Shown piece after piece: positions 17,698 to 26,466 of a stretch of DNA of 64,000 nt (position 1 is the first letter of the stretch; each line of letters begins with the position of its first letter). A model generated the notes under the pieces. The model was not told the origin of the DNA and searched no databases. It saw nothing but the letters and a program-made list of their open reading frames with translations. Source of the DNA: Ruthenibacterium lactatiformans (GTDB lineage: Bacteria > Bacillota > Clostridia > Oscillospirales > Ruminococcaceae); the NCBI RefSeq assembly GCF_000949455.1, contig NZ_JXXK01000009.1, forward strand, positions 1-64,000. Reading direction: 5' to 3'. Position numbers and translations under genes: made by a program.

Positions 17698-19059
17698 ATG
17701 CAGATCATTATTGTGGGCGACGGCAAGGTAGGCGTCGCCCTTACGGAACAGCTCTCCAGCGAGGGCCACGATATCACGGTTATCGACTCAAACCCCAAGG
17801 TGCTGGAGCAGAGCCTGGAATCCTATGATGTGATGGTGGTGCACGGCAACGGCGCGTCCATCGGCGTGCTGAAAGAGGCGGGTGTGGAAGACGCGCATCT
17901 GCTTATTGCCGCCACCAGCCGGGACGAGACGAACCTGCTCACCTGCATCGTGGCAAAAAAGCTGGGCGCAAAGCACACCATTGCCCGGGTGCGCAACCCC
18001 GAATATGCCGAGCAGCTGGTGCTGATGCGGGACGAGCTGGGCCTTTCCATGACCATCAATCCGGAGCTTGCGGCCGCGCGGGAGATCCATCACCTGCTGC
18101 AGTTCCCCTCATTTCTCAAGCGGGATTCCTTTGCCAAGGGCCGTGTGGAGATCGTAGAGATCCATGTGGGCGAGGATTCCAAGCTGGCGGGCATCCCGCT
18201 CAACCGCCTGTATGAGATCGCGCGGGTGCGCGTGCTTGTGTGCGTGGTGGAGCGCGGCGGCACCGTGCATATCCCGGACGGCAGCTTCACGCTGCAGGCG
18301 GGGGACAATATCTATGTCACTGCCGATTCTCAGGACCTTGCCCAGCTCATCAAGCATCTTGGCATTGTCAAGCAGAAGGTGCGCAACGCCATCATCGTGG
18401 GCGGCAGCCGCATCGCCTATTATCTGGCCATGCGCTGCCTGCACGCGGGGCTGGGCGTCAAGATCATCGAGCAGAACCATGAGCGCTGTGTGGAGCTGGC
18501 TGAGCTGCTTCCCAGCGCCGTCATCATCGAAGCCGACGGCTCCCGGCAGGACATTCTGGCTGCAGAGGGCATCAGCTCCACGGACGCGGTCATCACATTG
18601 ACGAATATGGATGAGGAGAATCTCATCATTTCCATGTATGCCAGCCACATCGGGGTGCCAAAAGTCATCACAAAGGTGAACCGCACCGAATATGTGGAAG
18701 CCTTCAAGAGCATGGGCATCGACACGTTCATCAGCCCCAAGGCGCTGTGCAGCACGGACATCGTGCGCTATGTGCGCGCCATGCAGAACACCACGGGCGG
18801 CAGCGTTATTACGCTGCACCGCATGGTGGAGGGCAAGGCCGAGGCGCTGGAATTCCGCGCATCCGAGACCACGCGCCACCTGGGCGAGACACTTTTGGAC
18901 ATTCAGCTTAAGCCCGAGATATTGATCGCCTGCATCACCCACAAGGGACGCACCATCATCCCGCGGGGCAGCGACGTGTTCCAGGCCGGGGACACCGTCA
19001 TCGTCGTCACGACGAGCGGCCAGCCCATCAACGACCTGAATGACATTTTTGCCGACTGA
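17698..19059 (+). CDS. trkA: Trk potassium uptake regulatory subunit TrkA
   Basis: A 453-residue peripheral membrane protein gating K+ uptake by the TrkH channel. It contains two tandem RCK units: RCK-N (Rossmann GDGKVG at about 7) and RCK-C, then a second RCK-N (VGGSRIAYYLA, about 225) and RCK-C ending RGSDVFQAGDTVIVV. The duplicated form is the TrkA type rather than the single-unit KtrA. A GGAGGG site precedes the ATG. trkH follows 24 bp downstream as its partner. Confidence 0.95.
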   Translation: MQIIIVGDGKVGVALTEQLSSEGHDITVIDSNPKVLEQSLESYDVMVVHGNGASIGVLKEAGVEDAHLLIAATSRDETNLLTCIVAKKLGAKHTIARVRNPEYAEQLVLMRDELGLSMTINPELAAAREIHHLLQFPSFLKRDSFAKGRVEIVEIHVGEDSKLAGIPLNRLYEIARVRVLVCVVERGGTVHIPDGSFTLQAGDNIYVTADSQDLAQLIKHLGIVKQKVRNAIIVGGSRIAYYLAMRCLHAGLGVKIIEQNHERCVELAELLPSAVIIEADGSRQDILAAEGISSTDAVITLTNMDEENLIISMYASHIGVPKVITKVNRTEYVEAFKSMGIDTFISPKALCSTDIVRYVRAMQNTTGGSVITLHRMVEGKAEALEFRASETTRHLGETLLDIQLKPEILIACITHKGRTIIPRGSDVFQAGDTVIVVTTSGQPINDLNDIFAD

Positions 19060-19083
19060 GGGCCGGCATTCCCGGAGGAACGA

Positions 19084-20541
19084 ATGAACAAGAAAATGAT
19101 CGGCAAGCTGGTTGGCGTGCTCTTTTTCCTGGAGGCGCTTTTCATGCTGCCAGCCATTGCCGTGTGCTTTGTTTACGGCGAGACGGGCGCACCCCTGCGG
19201 GGCTTTTTGTGGACGGTGGCGCTGCTGCTGGCGCTGTCCGGCGCGCTGTACGGCGTGTGTGCGAAGGCCACGCGGGAGTTTTACGCCAAAGAGGGCTTCA
19301 TCATCGTGGCCCTGGGCTGGATCCTGCTCTCGGCCATGGGCGCGCTGCCGTTTTACATCTCGGGCGAGATACCGCATTATGTAGACGCGTTTTTTGAGAC
19401 GGTGTCCGGTTTTACCACCACAGGCGCGTCTGTTCTGACAGACGTGGAGGCCATGAGCCACGGGCTGCTGTACTGGCGCAGCTTTACACACTGGCTGGGC
19501 GGTATGGGCATGCTGGTATTCCTGCTGGCCGTGGTGCCCACGGGAAAGGGAGCGGGTTACAGCATCCATCTGCTGCGGGCCGAAAGCCCCGGCCCCAGCG
19601 TGGGTAAAATGGTGCCCCGCATGCGCCAGACGGCCAGCCTGCTGTATAAGATATACATCGTGCTCACCGTCCTGTGCGTATTGTTTCTGCTGGCGGGCGG
19701 CATGCCCCTGTTCGACAGCCTGTGCACGGCCTTCGGTACGGCGGGCACGGGCGGCTTCGGCATCAAAAACAACAGCATGGCGGATTACAGCCCGTACCTG
19801 CAGAATGTGTGTACGGTGTTCATGGCGCTGTTCGGCGTAAACTTCAGCGTCTATTTTCTGCTTTTGCTGCGGGAGTGGCGCGGGGCGCTGCTGGACGAAG
19901 AGCTGCTTTTGTACGGCGGTATCATGCTTACGGCCATGTTTGTCATTGCAGCGGACATCACGCCGCTTTTCTCCGGCTTCGGCGAGGCGTTCCATCATGC
20001 GTCCTTCACCGTCAGCAGCGTGATGACGACCACGGGCTTCGCCACCGAAGATTTCAACCTGTGGCCGCAGCTCTCCCGGGCCATCCTGTGCATTCTGATG
20101 GTGGTGGGCGCGTCCGCGGGCAGCACGGGCGGCGGCATCAAGGTAGCGCGCCTGCTTCTGCTGTTCAAGAGCCTTGCGGCTGAGGTGCGCCGCATGCTGC
20201 GCCCGCGCAGTGTGAATGTGGTGCGCGTGAACGGCCGCGTTGTGAAGGACGAGGTGCTGCGCGGTGTGAACGTCTATATGGCAGCCTACTGCGCCATCGC
20301 GGTGGCCAGCTTTCTGGCCGTCTCCGTGGATGATTTTTCTCTGGAAACGAACCTGACGGCCGTGCTGGCATGCTTCAACAACATCGGCCCGGGGCTGGAC
20401 CTCGTGGGGCCGGCCAGCAACTATTCCCTGTTTTCAACTTTTTCCAAGGTTGTGCTTTCGTTGGATATGCTTCTGGGCAGACTGGAAATATTCCCCATTA
20501 TTGTGCTGTTCAGCCGCCATACCTGGAACCGCACGCGCTGA
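19084..20541 (+). CDS. trkH: Trk potassium channel subunit TrkH
   Basis: A 485-residue membrane channel with four M-P-M repeats. Selectivity-loop glycines appear as TTTGASV, GTAGTGGFG, TTTGFAT and FNNIGPGLD. GGMGMLVF and SAGSTGGGIKVAR are family marks; the latter lies at the intramembrane loop that gates the pore. It is co-transcribed with trkA, together forming a K+ uptake system used for turgor and pH control. Confidence 0.95.
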   Translation: MNKKMIGKLVGVLFFLEALFMLPAIAVCFVYGETGAPLRGFLWTVALLLALSGALYGVCAKATREFYAKEGFIIVALGWILLSAMGALPFYISGEIPHYVDAFFETVSGFTTTGASVLTDVEAMSHGLLYWRSFTHWLGGMGMLVFLLAVVPTGKGAGYSIHLLRAESPGPSVGKMVPRMRQTASLLYKIYIVLTVLCVLFLLAGGMPLFDSLCTAFGTAGTGGFGIKNNSMADYSPYLQNVCTVFMALFGVNFSVYFLLLLREWRGALLDEELLLYGGIMLTAMFVIAADITPLFSGFGEAFHHASFTVSSVMTTTGFATEDFNLWPQLSRAILCILMVVGASAGSTGGGIKVARLLLLFKSLAAEVRRMLRPRSVNVVRVNGRVVKDEVLRGVNVYMAAYCAIAVASFLAVSVDDFSLETNLTAVLACFNNIGPGLDLVGPASNYSLFSTFSKVVLSLDMLLGRLEIFPIIVLFSRHTWNRTR

Positions 20542-20598
20542 AAACCGGATACGGACGCCTCTGGGCGCGCCCGGCACAGGCTGCCGCGGCGCGTCTGT

Positions 20599-20627
20599 TT
20601 GCATTTTTGCACATTTTTTGTTATAGT
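20599..20627 (+). promoter_or_regulatory. promoter of the CBS-domain membrane protein gene
   Basis: TTGCAT, 17-bp spacer and TATAGT, 63 bp before the TTG start. Confidence 0.7.
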
Positions 20628-20690
20628 ATTTTTGTTTGCTTCCGGCCGCACGGCGGGAAGGGACCCTATTGATTTCAGGAGAGTGGTTTT

Positions 20691-21971
20691 TTGGATACCC
20701 CCGGCCCTGGTATGTACCTGGCACTGCTGCTTTTGCTGGCGTTCTCGGCGTTCTTCTCGGCAAGCGAGACGGCGCTTTCGTCGGTCAACCGCATCCGCAT
20801 GAAGAATAAGGCGGATGACGGAGACAAAAAGGCGCAGCGCGTGCTGGGCCTTTCCGATGATTACGACAGGACGCTGTCCGCCATTCTCATCGGCAACAAT
20901 GTGGTAAACCTTACTGCATCGTCGATCTCCACCGTCATTGCCACGTCGCTGCTGGGACAGCAGGGCGCGGCAGTGGCCACGGCCGTTATCACGGTGCTGG
21001 TGCTCGTCTTTGGCGAGATATTGCCCAAGAGCTTCGCCAAGGACCATGCGGAGCGCGTGAGCATGGCCATGGGCGGCCCGCTTTACATCGTCAAAACGCT
21101 GCTGGCTCCGCTGGTGTGGGTCTTTGTGCAGATCAAGCGCCTGTTTACAGGCCGGCGCTCCAGTGAGCTGAACGTGCAGCCTAGCGTGACTGAGGAGGAA
21201 CTCAAAACCATCATCGACACCGTCGGTGAAGAAGGCGTGCTGGACCGCCAGGAAACAGACATCATCCAGTCGGCCATAGAGTTCGACAATACGACGGTGC
21301 AGGACATTCTGGTGCCCCGGGTGGATATGGCCGCGGCGGCGCTGGACGCGCCGCCGGAGGAGATCATCCGGCTGTGTGTGGAGGGCGGTTATTCGCGCAT
21401 CCCGGTGTATGAAGGGACCATTGACAACGTGGTGGGCGTACTGTATGCGAAGGACCTGCTGGCCCGGCTGGCCGCGGGAAAGCCCATCGAGCCCGCGGCG
21501 CTCAAACGGGACGTGCTTTTTGTTTACCGCAGCAAGCGCATCAGCGAGCTGCTGGCGGAGTTCCGCCGGGCAAAGCAGCACATGGCCGTTGTGACGGATG
21601 AACACGGCGGCACGCTGGGGCTCGTGACCATGGAGGATATCCTGGAGGAGCTTGTGGGCGAGATCTGGGACGAGACGGACAAGGACGAAACGCCCATCCG
21701 GCAGCTGAGCGAGAACAGCTGGCAGGTGGAGGGCGACGTGAACGTGGAGGACTTTTTCGACGCCATCGGCTTCGTGGACAAAACGTTCGACTGCGACTAC
21801 AACTCTGTGGGCGGTTGGGCGCTGGCCGAGCTGGAGCATATTCCCAGCGCCGGGGAAAGCTTTTGCTACAAGCAGCTTCATGTGACCATCCGTTCAGTGA
21901 AGGACCAGCGCATCGAGAGCCTGCTGGTGACGCGCGGCGAGCACGGCGGCGGGGACGCTCCGCCGGAATAG
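20691..21971 (+). CDS. HlyC/CorC (CNNM)-family transporter
   Basis: A 426-residue protein: a DUF21/CNNM transmembrane domain (about 1-180, with SASETALSSVN and FGEILPKS signatures), a CBS pair (about 205-330, DILVPRVDM and RIPVYEGTIDN), and a C-terminal CorC/HlyC FAD-like domain (SWQVEGDVNVEDF...SVGGWALAELEHIP). Members of this family export Mg2+ or related divalent ions; hemolysin names are historical. The TTG start has AGGAGAG upstream. It ends before the second repeat copy and a terminator shared with the convergent amidase. Confidence 0.9.
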   Translation: MDTPGPGMYLALLLLLAFSAFFSASETALSSVNRIRMKNKADDGDKKAQRVLGLSDDYDRTLSAILIGNNVVNLTASSISTVIATSLLGQQGAAVATAVITVLVLVFGEILPKSFAKDHAERVSMAMGGPLYIVKTLLAPLVWVFVQIKRLFTGRRSSELNVQPSVTEEELKTIIDTVGEEGVLDRQETDIIQSAIEFDNTTVQDILVPRVDMAAAALDAPPEEIIRLCVEGGYSRIPVYEGTIDNVVGVLYAKDLLARLAAGKPIEPAALKRDVLFVYRSKRISELLAEFRRAKQHMAVVTDEHGGTLGLVTMEDILEELVGEIWDETDKDETPIRQLSENSWQVEGDVNVEDFFDAIGFVDKTFDCDYNSVGGWALAELEHIPSAGESFCYKQLHVTIRSVKDQRIESLLVTRGEHGGGDAPPE

Positions 21972-22101
21972 CTCCCGGGAGCTGAAAAAGGCAGAGAAGT
22001 AAAAGAAGCGTCCGGGGAAAAAGCTGGCGGTGGCAAAGCCATGCATTTTTGCGCAGCAAAGTGCAAGCCACGCGGCGAATGCCGCCAAAAAGAGGCGGAG
22101 G

Positions 22102-22259
22102 ACCCCCTTTTCATTTAAAATAACCCCGCGGCGCCCCGCAGGGCCAGTGCCGAGGCGTGTAGAGCGAAGCGGCAGCCGAAGGCCGCCGTGCGCGGCGAAC
22201 GGGGCCGCAGGCCCTGTTCGCAGGCAGCTTGGCGCAAAAGCGCAGCTTTTTCGACAAGC
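22102..22259 (-). repeat. 158-bp dispersed repeat, copy B
   Basis: This is the reverse-orientation counterpart of positions 45-202, about 90% identical by eye with no gaps. It sits in the 350-bp space between the convergent CBS-domain and amidase genes, immediately before a terminator hairpin. The remainder of that space (21972-22101) shows no gene. Confidence 0.8.
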
Positions 22260-22262
22260 TGG

Positions 22263-22310
22263 AACACCGCCGCCCCGCAGCCGAAGCTGCCGGGGCGGCG
22301 GTGTTTGTTT
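22263..22310. terminator. bidirectional terminator
   Basis: AACACCGCCGCCCCG and its complement form a long stem flanked by T-rich DNA on the + side. It lies between convergent genes, next to the dispersed repeat. Confidence 0.8.
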
Positions 22311-22321
22311 TTGCGCGCGGT

Positions 22322-24487
22322 TCAGCCCGGCGGCACGCATTCCAGCACGCTGCGTGCAATGGCGTCCCCTGCGGCCCAGAGCTGCGGCTCGCTGGTGACG
22401 TTTTCGTATTCGGAGGGGTTCACCATAAAGCCCGCCTCCAGCAGAACTGCGGGACACACGGTGCTGCGTGTGACATAATAGTAGCCCCACTGAGCGCCCC
22501 GGTCCGGCCGGGAGGTGGCCTGCGTTACATTGCGCACCAGCGCCTGGGCCAGCGCTTTGCCCGCGGGGTAGAAGTAATAGCACTCGGTACCCGTCTGCAG
22601 GTTCGCATCTACGGAAAGGTCGATGGAATTGTGGTGGACGGCGATGAAAAAATCAGGCTGGCCGGCAACAATGGCTCTGTTGCGCTCCTCCAGAGAGAGG
22701 AAGGAATCGTCTGTCCGGATGGTCTGCACCGTGGCGCCAAGCTGCTCCAAACGGTATTTTGCGGCCAGCGTCAGAGCCAGATTGACGTCCTTTTCCGCGG
22801 GCGCCCCGGTGCCCGCCGCGCCCATTGCGCCGGGGTCATGGTCACCGTGGCCTGCGTCCAGCAGCACGGCCACTCCCGTCAGAGGCTTGCCGAATACATC
22901 GCTGCGCACCGGCTGCTTTTTCAGGATGACCTGCGTGGTGCCGTCCGCATATTCCACGGTATGCCCCCAGACGGGCTGGGTAAAGGTAAGCGTGACGCGT
23001 GTGCAGCCATCGCCCGGATCCACCGCGGCGCTCTGCACCAAAGCGGAACCGGAAACGGCGAAATCCGCCGCGAAGTCCGCATCGTAAAAATCCATCATCA
23101 GCGCGCCGTCCACCATGTTGGTATAGGCCAGCGGTGTGCCGCTGCCCGCAAAGGTGAGCACCTCGCCCGTATCCGTCGCCGCGGCGGCCGCGCCTGTAAA
23201 TGAGGCGCGGGGCGTTTCCGGCGGCAGCGGCTCTGCATTGTAAGCCAGCACAAAATCCCCGCTGGCAAGCTGATAGGCCCAGGTGCGCTTGCCGCCGCGC
23301 AGTGTTTCGGTGCAGGCGGCCACCGTGGCAACTGCGCCCTGGCGTACGGTCTCGCTGATGTTTCCGTCGGACGCGGGGTCATACAGCAGGCTGGCAATCC
23401 AGTTTCGGATGCGCACAGGCGTGCCCGGCTCCACTTCCGCAGTGTCGTCGTGGGGGACCTCCGTTGTGCCGCCGCTCCCGCCGCCTGCGGGCGCGGGCCG
23501 GTTCACGGTCACAGAGACGCTGGTTCCGCCCTGTGTGAGGGTATACACATTGCTGCCCTCTGCCACGTCCACCAGCACGCCGAAGGTTCCGCCCGGGCCG
23601 CGGCTCTCCACGGGTGTGCCGTTCAGCAGCAGCTCCTGCGCCGGGTCTGACGTGCCCATCACAAAGCAGGCTGAGGTGTAGACGGCCGCACCGTCCGCCG
23701 GATAGGATACCGCCAGTGTCCCGCCGGGCGTATACTCCAGCAGCGCAGGCCGCGCCGCACTGCCGTCCAGCGCGCTGGCCAGCACGCTGAAGGCCTCCGG
23801 CTGCGCCCGGCACCGCGCATAATCGAATACGGCGCCGTGGAAGCCGTCTGTGTCCAGCGAAGCAAGGAACAGGGACGACGGATCGTTGAAGGCGGCCTCG
23901 TCCGCGTAGAATACCGCCTGCCGGGAAATACTGTCGAACAGGGCGCTGCCTTCGACATACAGGCCTGCAACGGCATATTTTTTCTGCATGCGCGCCAGCG
24001 CTGCCTCCCAATCCGCATTGCCGGAGAGCTCGGGCGTCACAGCGTACACGGCCAGCCCCGCCTGGGACGCCTGCTCACACAGTGCGCGCAGCGGGTCGTA
24101 TTTGTGAAACAGGCTGTCGTCTGCCGCCGCGCCGGGCCAGGTCTCATAAGCGCGGTCGCGGAAAGCGATGCTGGACAATTCGGCGTCCGCAACGTCCAGA
24201 AACAGCGCGTTCAGCCCATGGGCCTGGGCATAGGCCGCCGCGTCTGCGAACAGCGTATCCAGAACCTCCGGCCCGCCGGAGGAGAGCCCGCCCGCAGCCG
24301 TTGGATAGCTCCACGAGAGCCGCAGCCCCCGCAGCGTGCCCTGGGGCGCCGCCGCACTGGGCATATCCCGGCGCATGGCACGGGGCCACAGCAGCCACAT
24401 GCCGGTTCCCAGCGCGGCCAGCAGCACCGCAGCCAGAACAAAAAGCACCACGCGGCCCGCACGGCGCCGCCTGCGTTTGAAATGCAT
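22322..24487 (-). CDS. membrane-anchored N-acetylmuramoyl-L-alanine amidase with TIM-barrel-like N-terminal region
   Basis: A 721-residue extracytoplasmic protein. A basic start (RRRRR) and one hydrophobic helix (about 12-34) anchor it. Residues 50-260 look like a glycoside-hydrolase-type barrel of the GHL10/DUF4015 kind (GLRLSWSYPT, LNALFLDVADAE, AVYAVTPELSG). A linker region of beta-rich character follows. The last 185 residues are an Amidase_3 domain with zinc ligands in DAGHGDHDPG, EKDVN, AVHHNS and the catalytic Glu in LLEAGFM. It should cut the lactyl-peptide bond of peptidoglycan, in cell separation or sporulation-type wall remodelling. Whether the barrel is catalytic is unknown. Confidence 0.8.
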   Translation of the reverse strand: MHFKRRRRRAGRVVLFVLAAVLLAALGTGMWLLWPRAMRRDMPSAAAPQGTLRGLRLSWSYPTAAGGLSSGGPEVLDTLFADAAAYAQAHGLNALFLDVADAELSSIAFRDRAYETWPGAAADDSLFHKYDPLRALCEQASQAGLAVYAVTPELSGNADWEAALARMQKKYAVAGLYVEGSALFDSISRQAVFYADEAAFNDPSSLFLASLDTDGFHGAVFDYARCRAQPEAFSVLASALDGSAARPALLEYTPGGTLAVSYPADGAAVYTSACFVMGTSDPAQELLLNGTPVESRGPGGTFGVLVDVAEGSNVYTLTQGGTSVSVTVNRPAPAGGGSGGTTEVPHDDTAEVEPGTPVRIRNWIASLLYDPASDGNISETVRQGAVATVAACTETLRGGKRTWAYQLASGDFVLAYNAEPLPPETPRASFTGAAAAATDTGEVLTFAGSGTPLAYTNMVDGALMMDFYDADFAADFAVSGSALVQSAAVDPGDGCTRVTLTFTQPVWGHTVEYADGTTQVILKKQPVRSDVFGKPLTGVAVLLDAGHGDHDPGAMGAAGTGAPAEKDVNLALTLAAKYRLEQLGATVQTIRTDDSFLSLEERNRAIVAGQPDFFIAVHHNSIDLSVDANLQTGTECYYFYPAGKALAQALVRNVTQATSRPDRGAQWGYYYVTRSTVCPAVLLEAGFMVNPSEYENVTSEPQLWAAGDAIARSVLECVPPG

Positions 24488-24711
24488 CCTTGAAAACCCC
24501 CTTTTTTCCGCAGTTTACGGCAAAATAAAACAAAATACTGCCTTTACTATACCATAGCATACCCATTTTGTGTATCCAAATCGTATCCCGTGCAGACAGC
24601 CGGAGCCGCGTTTTTCGCCCTCCTGTGAAAAAACGGCTACCAAACACGCCCCCCATATGTTATGCTATGGGAGTAGATTTGATTTTATGGCACTTTAAAG
24701 GAGACGATATT

Positions 24712-25536
24712 TTGCAGATACCCGATACCGCATTTACCCACGGCGGAAAATTTCACGCCGACGATGTGTTCAGCGCGGCGCTTTTGAAGATATGCAACCC
24801 CAACATTGCCATACAGCGCGGCTTTGCGGTGCCTCAAGGCTTTGCAGGGCTGGTATTCGACATTGGGGACGGCCCGTTCGATCATCATGCCAAAAACAGC
24901 CCTGTGCGGGAGAACGGTGTGCCCTATGCGGCTTTCGGCCTGCTGTGGCGGGAGCTGGGGCCGCAGCTTGTCGGCCCCGTGGACGCGGGCCGCTTTGACG
25001 AGAGCTTTGTACAGCCGCTGGATCTGGACGATAATACGGGCTGCGGCAACCAGCTGGCCAATATCATCGCCGCGTACAATCCCCGGTGGGATGGCGAGGA
25101 CCGTCCGGACGACTGCTTTGCACAGGCCGTGGCGCTGGCGCAGGATATGCTGGCTCACAAGCTGGAGGCCATCCGCAGCGTGCAGCGCGCCGCCGCCGAG
25201 GTGAATGAGGCGCTGGGCCGCATGAAGCGGCGCATCGTGCGGCTCTCCCGCTTCGCGCCGTGGAAGCAGCAGCTCATTCCCAGCAAGGCGCGTTTTGTGG
25301 TATATCCGTCCCAGCGGGGCGGCTGGGCGGCGCAGGCTGTGCCCGCGTCCTTTGGCTCGCCCGCGCTGAAGGTGCCGTTCCCCGCGCACTGGGCGGGTGC
25401 GTCGGAGCAGGAGCTGCCCGGTCTTTCGGGCATCGAGACCCTGCGGTTCTGCCACGCGGGGCGGTTCCTTGTCACTGCGGGCACGGAGGAGGACGCTGTG
25501 GCCGCGTGTGAGGCCGCGATGGAGCTGAACGGATAA
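24712..25536 (+). CDS. MYG1-family protein (putative metal-dependent 3'-5' nuclease)
   Basis: A 274-residue protein of the MYG1/UPF0160 family, related to DHH phosphoesterases. Conserved marks: THGGKFHADDVFSAALL (about 8-24, a His/Asp metal site), FDIGDGPFDHH (about 50), and NTGCGNQLANII. Eukaryotic MYG1 is an RNA exonuclease; bacterial members are uncharacterised. The TTG start is chosen because AAAGGAG lies 8 nt upstream; an upstream extension has none. The stop overlaps the next gene's ATG by 1 nt, indicating coupling. Confidence 0.8.
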   Translation: MQIPDTAFTHGGKFHADDVFSAALLKICNPNIAIQRGFAVPQGFAGLVFDIGDGPFDHHAKNSPVRENGVPYAAFGLLWRELGPQLVGPVDAGRFDESFVQPLDLDDNTGCGNQLANIIAAYNPRWDGEDRPDDCFAQAVALAQDMLAHKLEAIRSVQRAAAEVNEALGRMKRRIVRLSRFAPWKQQLIPSKARFVVYPSQRGGWAAQAVPASFGSPALKVPFPAHWAGASEQELPGLSGIETLRFCHAGRFLVTAGTEEDAVAACEAAMELNG

Positions 25537-26426
25537 TGGATTGGGTGTACATGCTGGAGTGCGGCGACGGCAGCCTGTACACAGGCTGGACGAACGATCT
25601 GGCCAAGCGCCTTGCCGCCCACCAAAGCGGGCGCGGCGCGAAGTATACCAGGGGACGCGCGCCCGTGCGTCTGGTATATGCGGAGCAGTGTACGGACAAA
25701 AGCGCCGCTCTGCGGCGGGAAGCCGCTGTCAAGGCACTGCCGCGGGCGCGCAAGCTGGAGCTAGCGCGGCAATGGGAAACGGAGGAAAAAGCAATGGCTG
25801 TTGCGATGGATTCACAGGAAGCGCGCAGGCGTATGGAGGAAGGCCGGCTTTATCTGCCGGGGGATGAGGCCATCATGGCCGAACAGACGGACTGTCTGGA
25901 GAAGCAGTATAATTACAACGCCACGCGCCCTCACGAGCAGGAAAGGCGCGCCGCCCTGCTGCGGGAAATGTTCGCCCAGATCGGTGAAAACTGTTATATC
26001 GAGCCGCCGCTGCACGCCAACTGGGGCGGCCGCCATGTGCATTTCGGCAGCGGGGTGTACGCAAACTTCAACCTGACGCTGGTGGACGACGCCCATATTT
26101 ATGTGGGCGACTGTGTGATGTTCGGCCCCAATGTCACGGTGGCCACGGCGGGGCATCCCATTGAGCCGGGCCTGCGCCGTCAGGCCATGCAGTACAACGC
26201 CGACGTCCGCATCGGCAGCAACGTGTGGGTGGGCGCGGGCGCGGTCATCCTGCCGGGCGTGACCATCGGGGATGACACGGTCATCGGCGCGGGCAGCGTG
26301 GTGACGAAGGACATCCCGGCGGGCGTGGTAGCCGTGGGCTGCCCCTGCCGTGTGCTGCGTCCCATCGGCCCGCAGGACAGGGAGACCTACTTCCGGGGCC
26401 GGAAGATCGACGTGCCGCTGGAATAG
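25536..26426 (+). CDS. GIY-YIG nuclease domain fused to maltose-type O-acetyltransferase
   Basis: One open frame of 296 codons joins two families. Residues 1-80 form a YhbQ/UPF0213-type GIY-YIG domain (VYMLECGDGSLYTGWT, KRLAAHQSG, RREAAVKAL). Residues 87-296 form a complete hexapeptide-repeat acetyltransferase of the Maa/NodL type (YLPGDEAIMAEQ, NATRP, NWGGRHVHFG, VTVATAGHP, SNVWVGAGAVILPGVTIGDDTVIGAGSVV). At the boundary, CGGAGG lies 8 nt before an internal in-frame ATG at 25794, so the acetyltransferase may also be made separately. Such a fusion is unexpected. It could be a true fusion or a nested gene pair that lost a stop codon. Confidence 0.85.
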   Translation: MDWVYMLECGDGSLYTGWTNDLAKRLAAHQSGRGAKYTRGRAPVRLVYAEQCTDKSAALRREAAVKALPRARKLELARQWETEEKAMAVAMDSQEARRRMEEGRLYLPGDEAIMAEQTDCLEKQYNYNATRPHEQERRAALLREMFAQIGENCYIEPPLHANWGGRHVHFGSGVYANFNLTLVDDAHIYVGDCVMFGPNVTVATAGHPIEPGLRRQAMQYNADVRIGSNVWVGAGAVILPGVTIGDDTVIGAGSVVTKDIPAGVVAVGCPCRVLRPIGPQDRETYFRGRKIDVPLE

Positions 26427-26466
26427 CGGTGCGCGGCATCCGGCACAGAAGGGAAAGCATGTCAAA

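Noticed and set aside
18109..19998. Open frame of about 629 codons on the - strand
   Set aside because: It is antisense to trkA and trkH, both certain.
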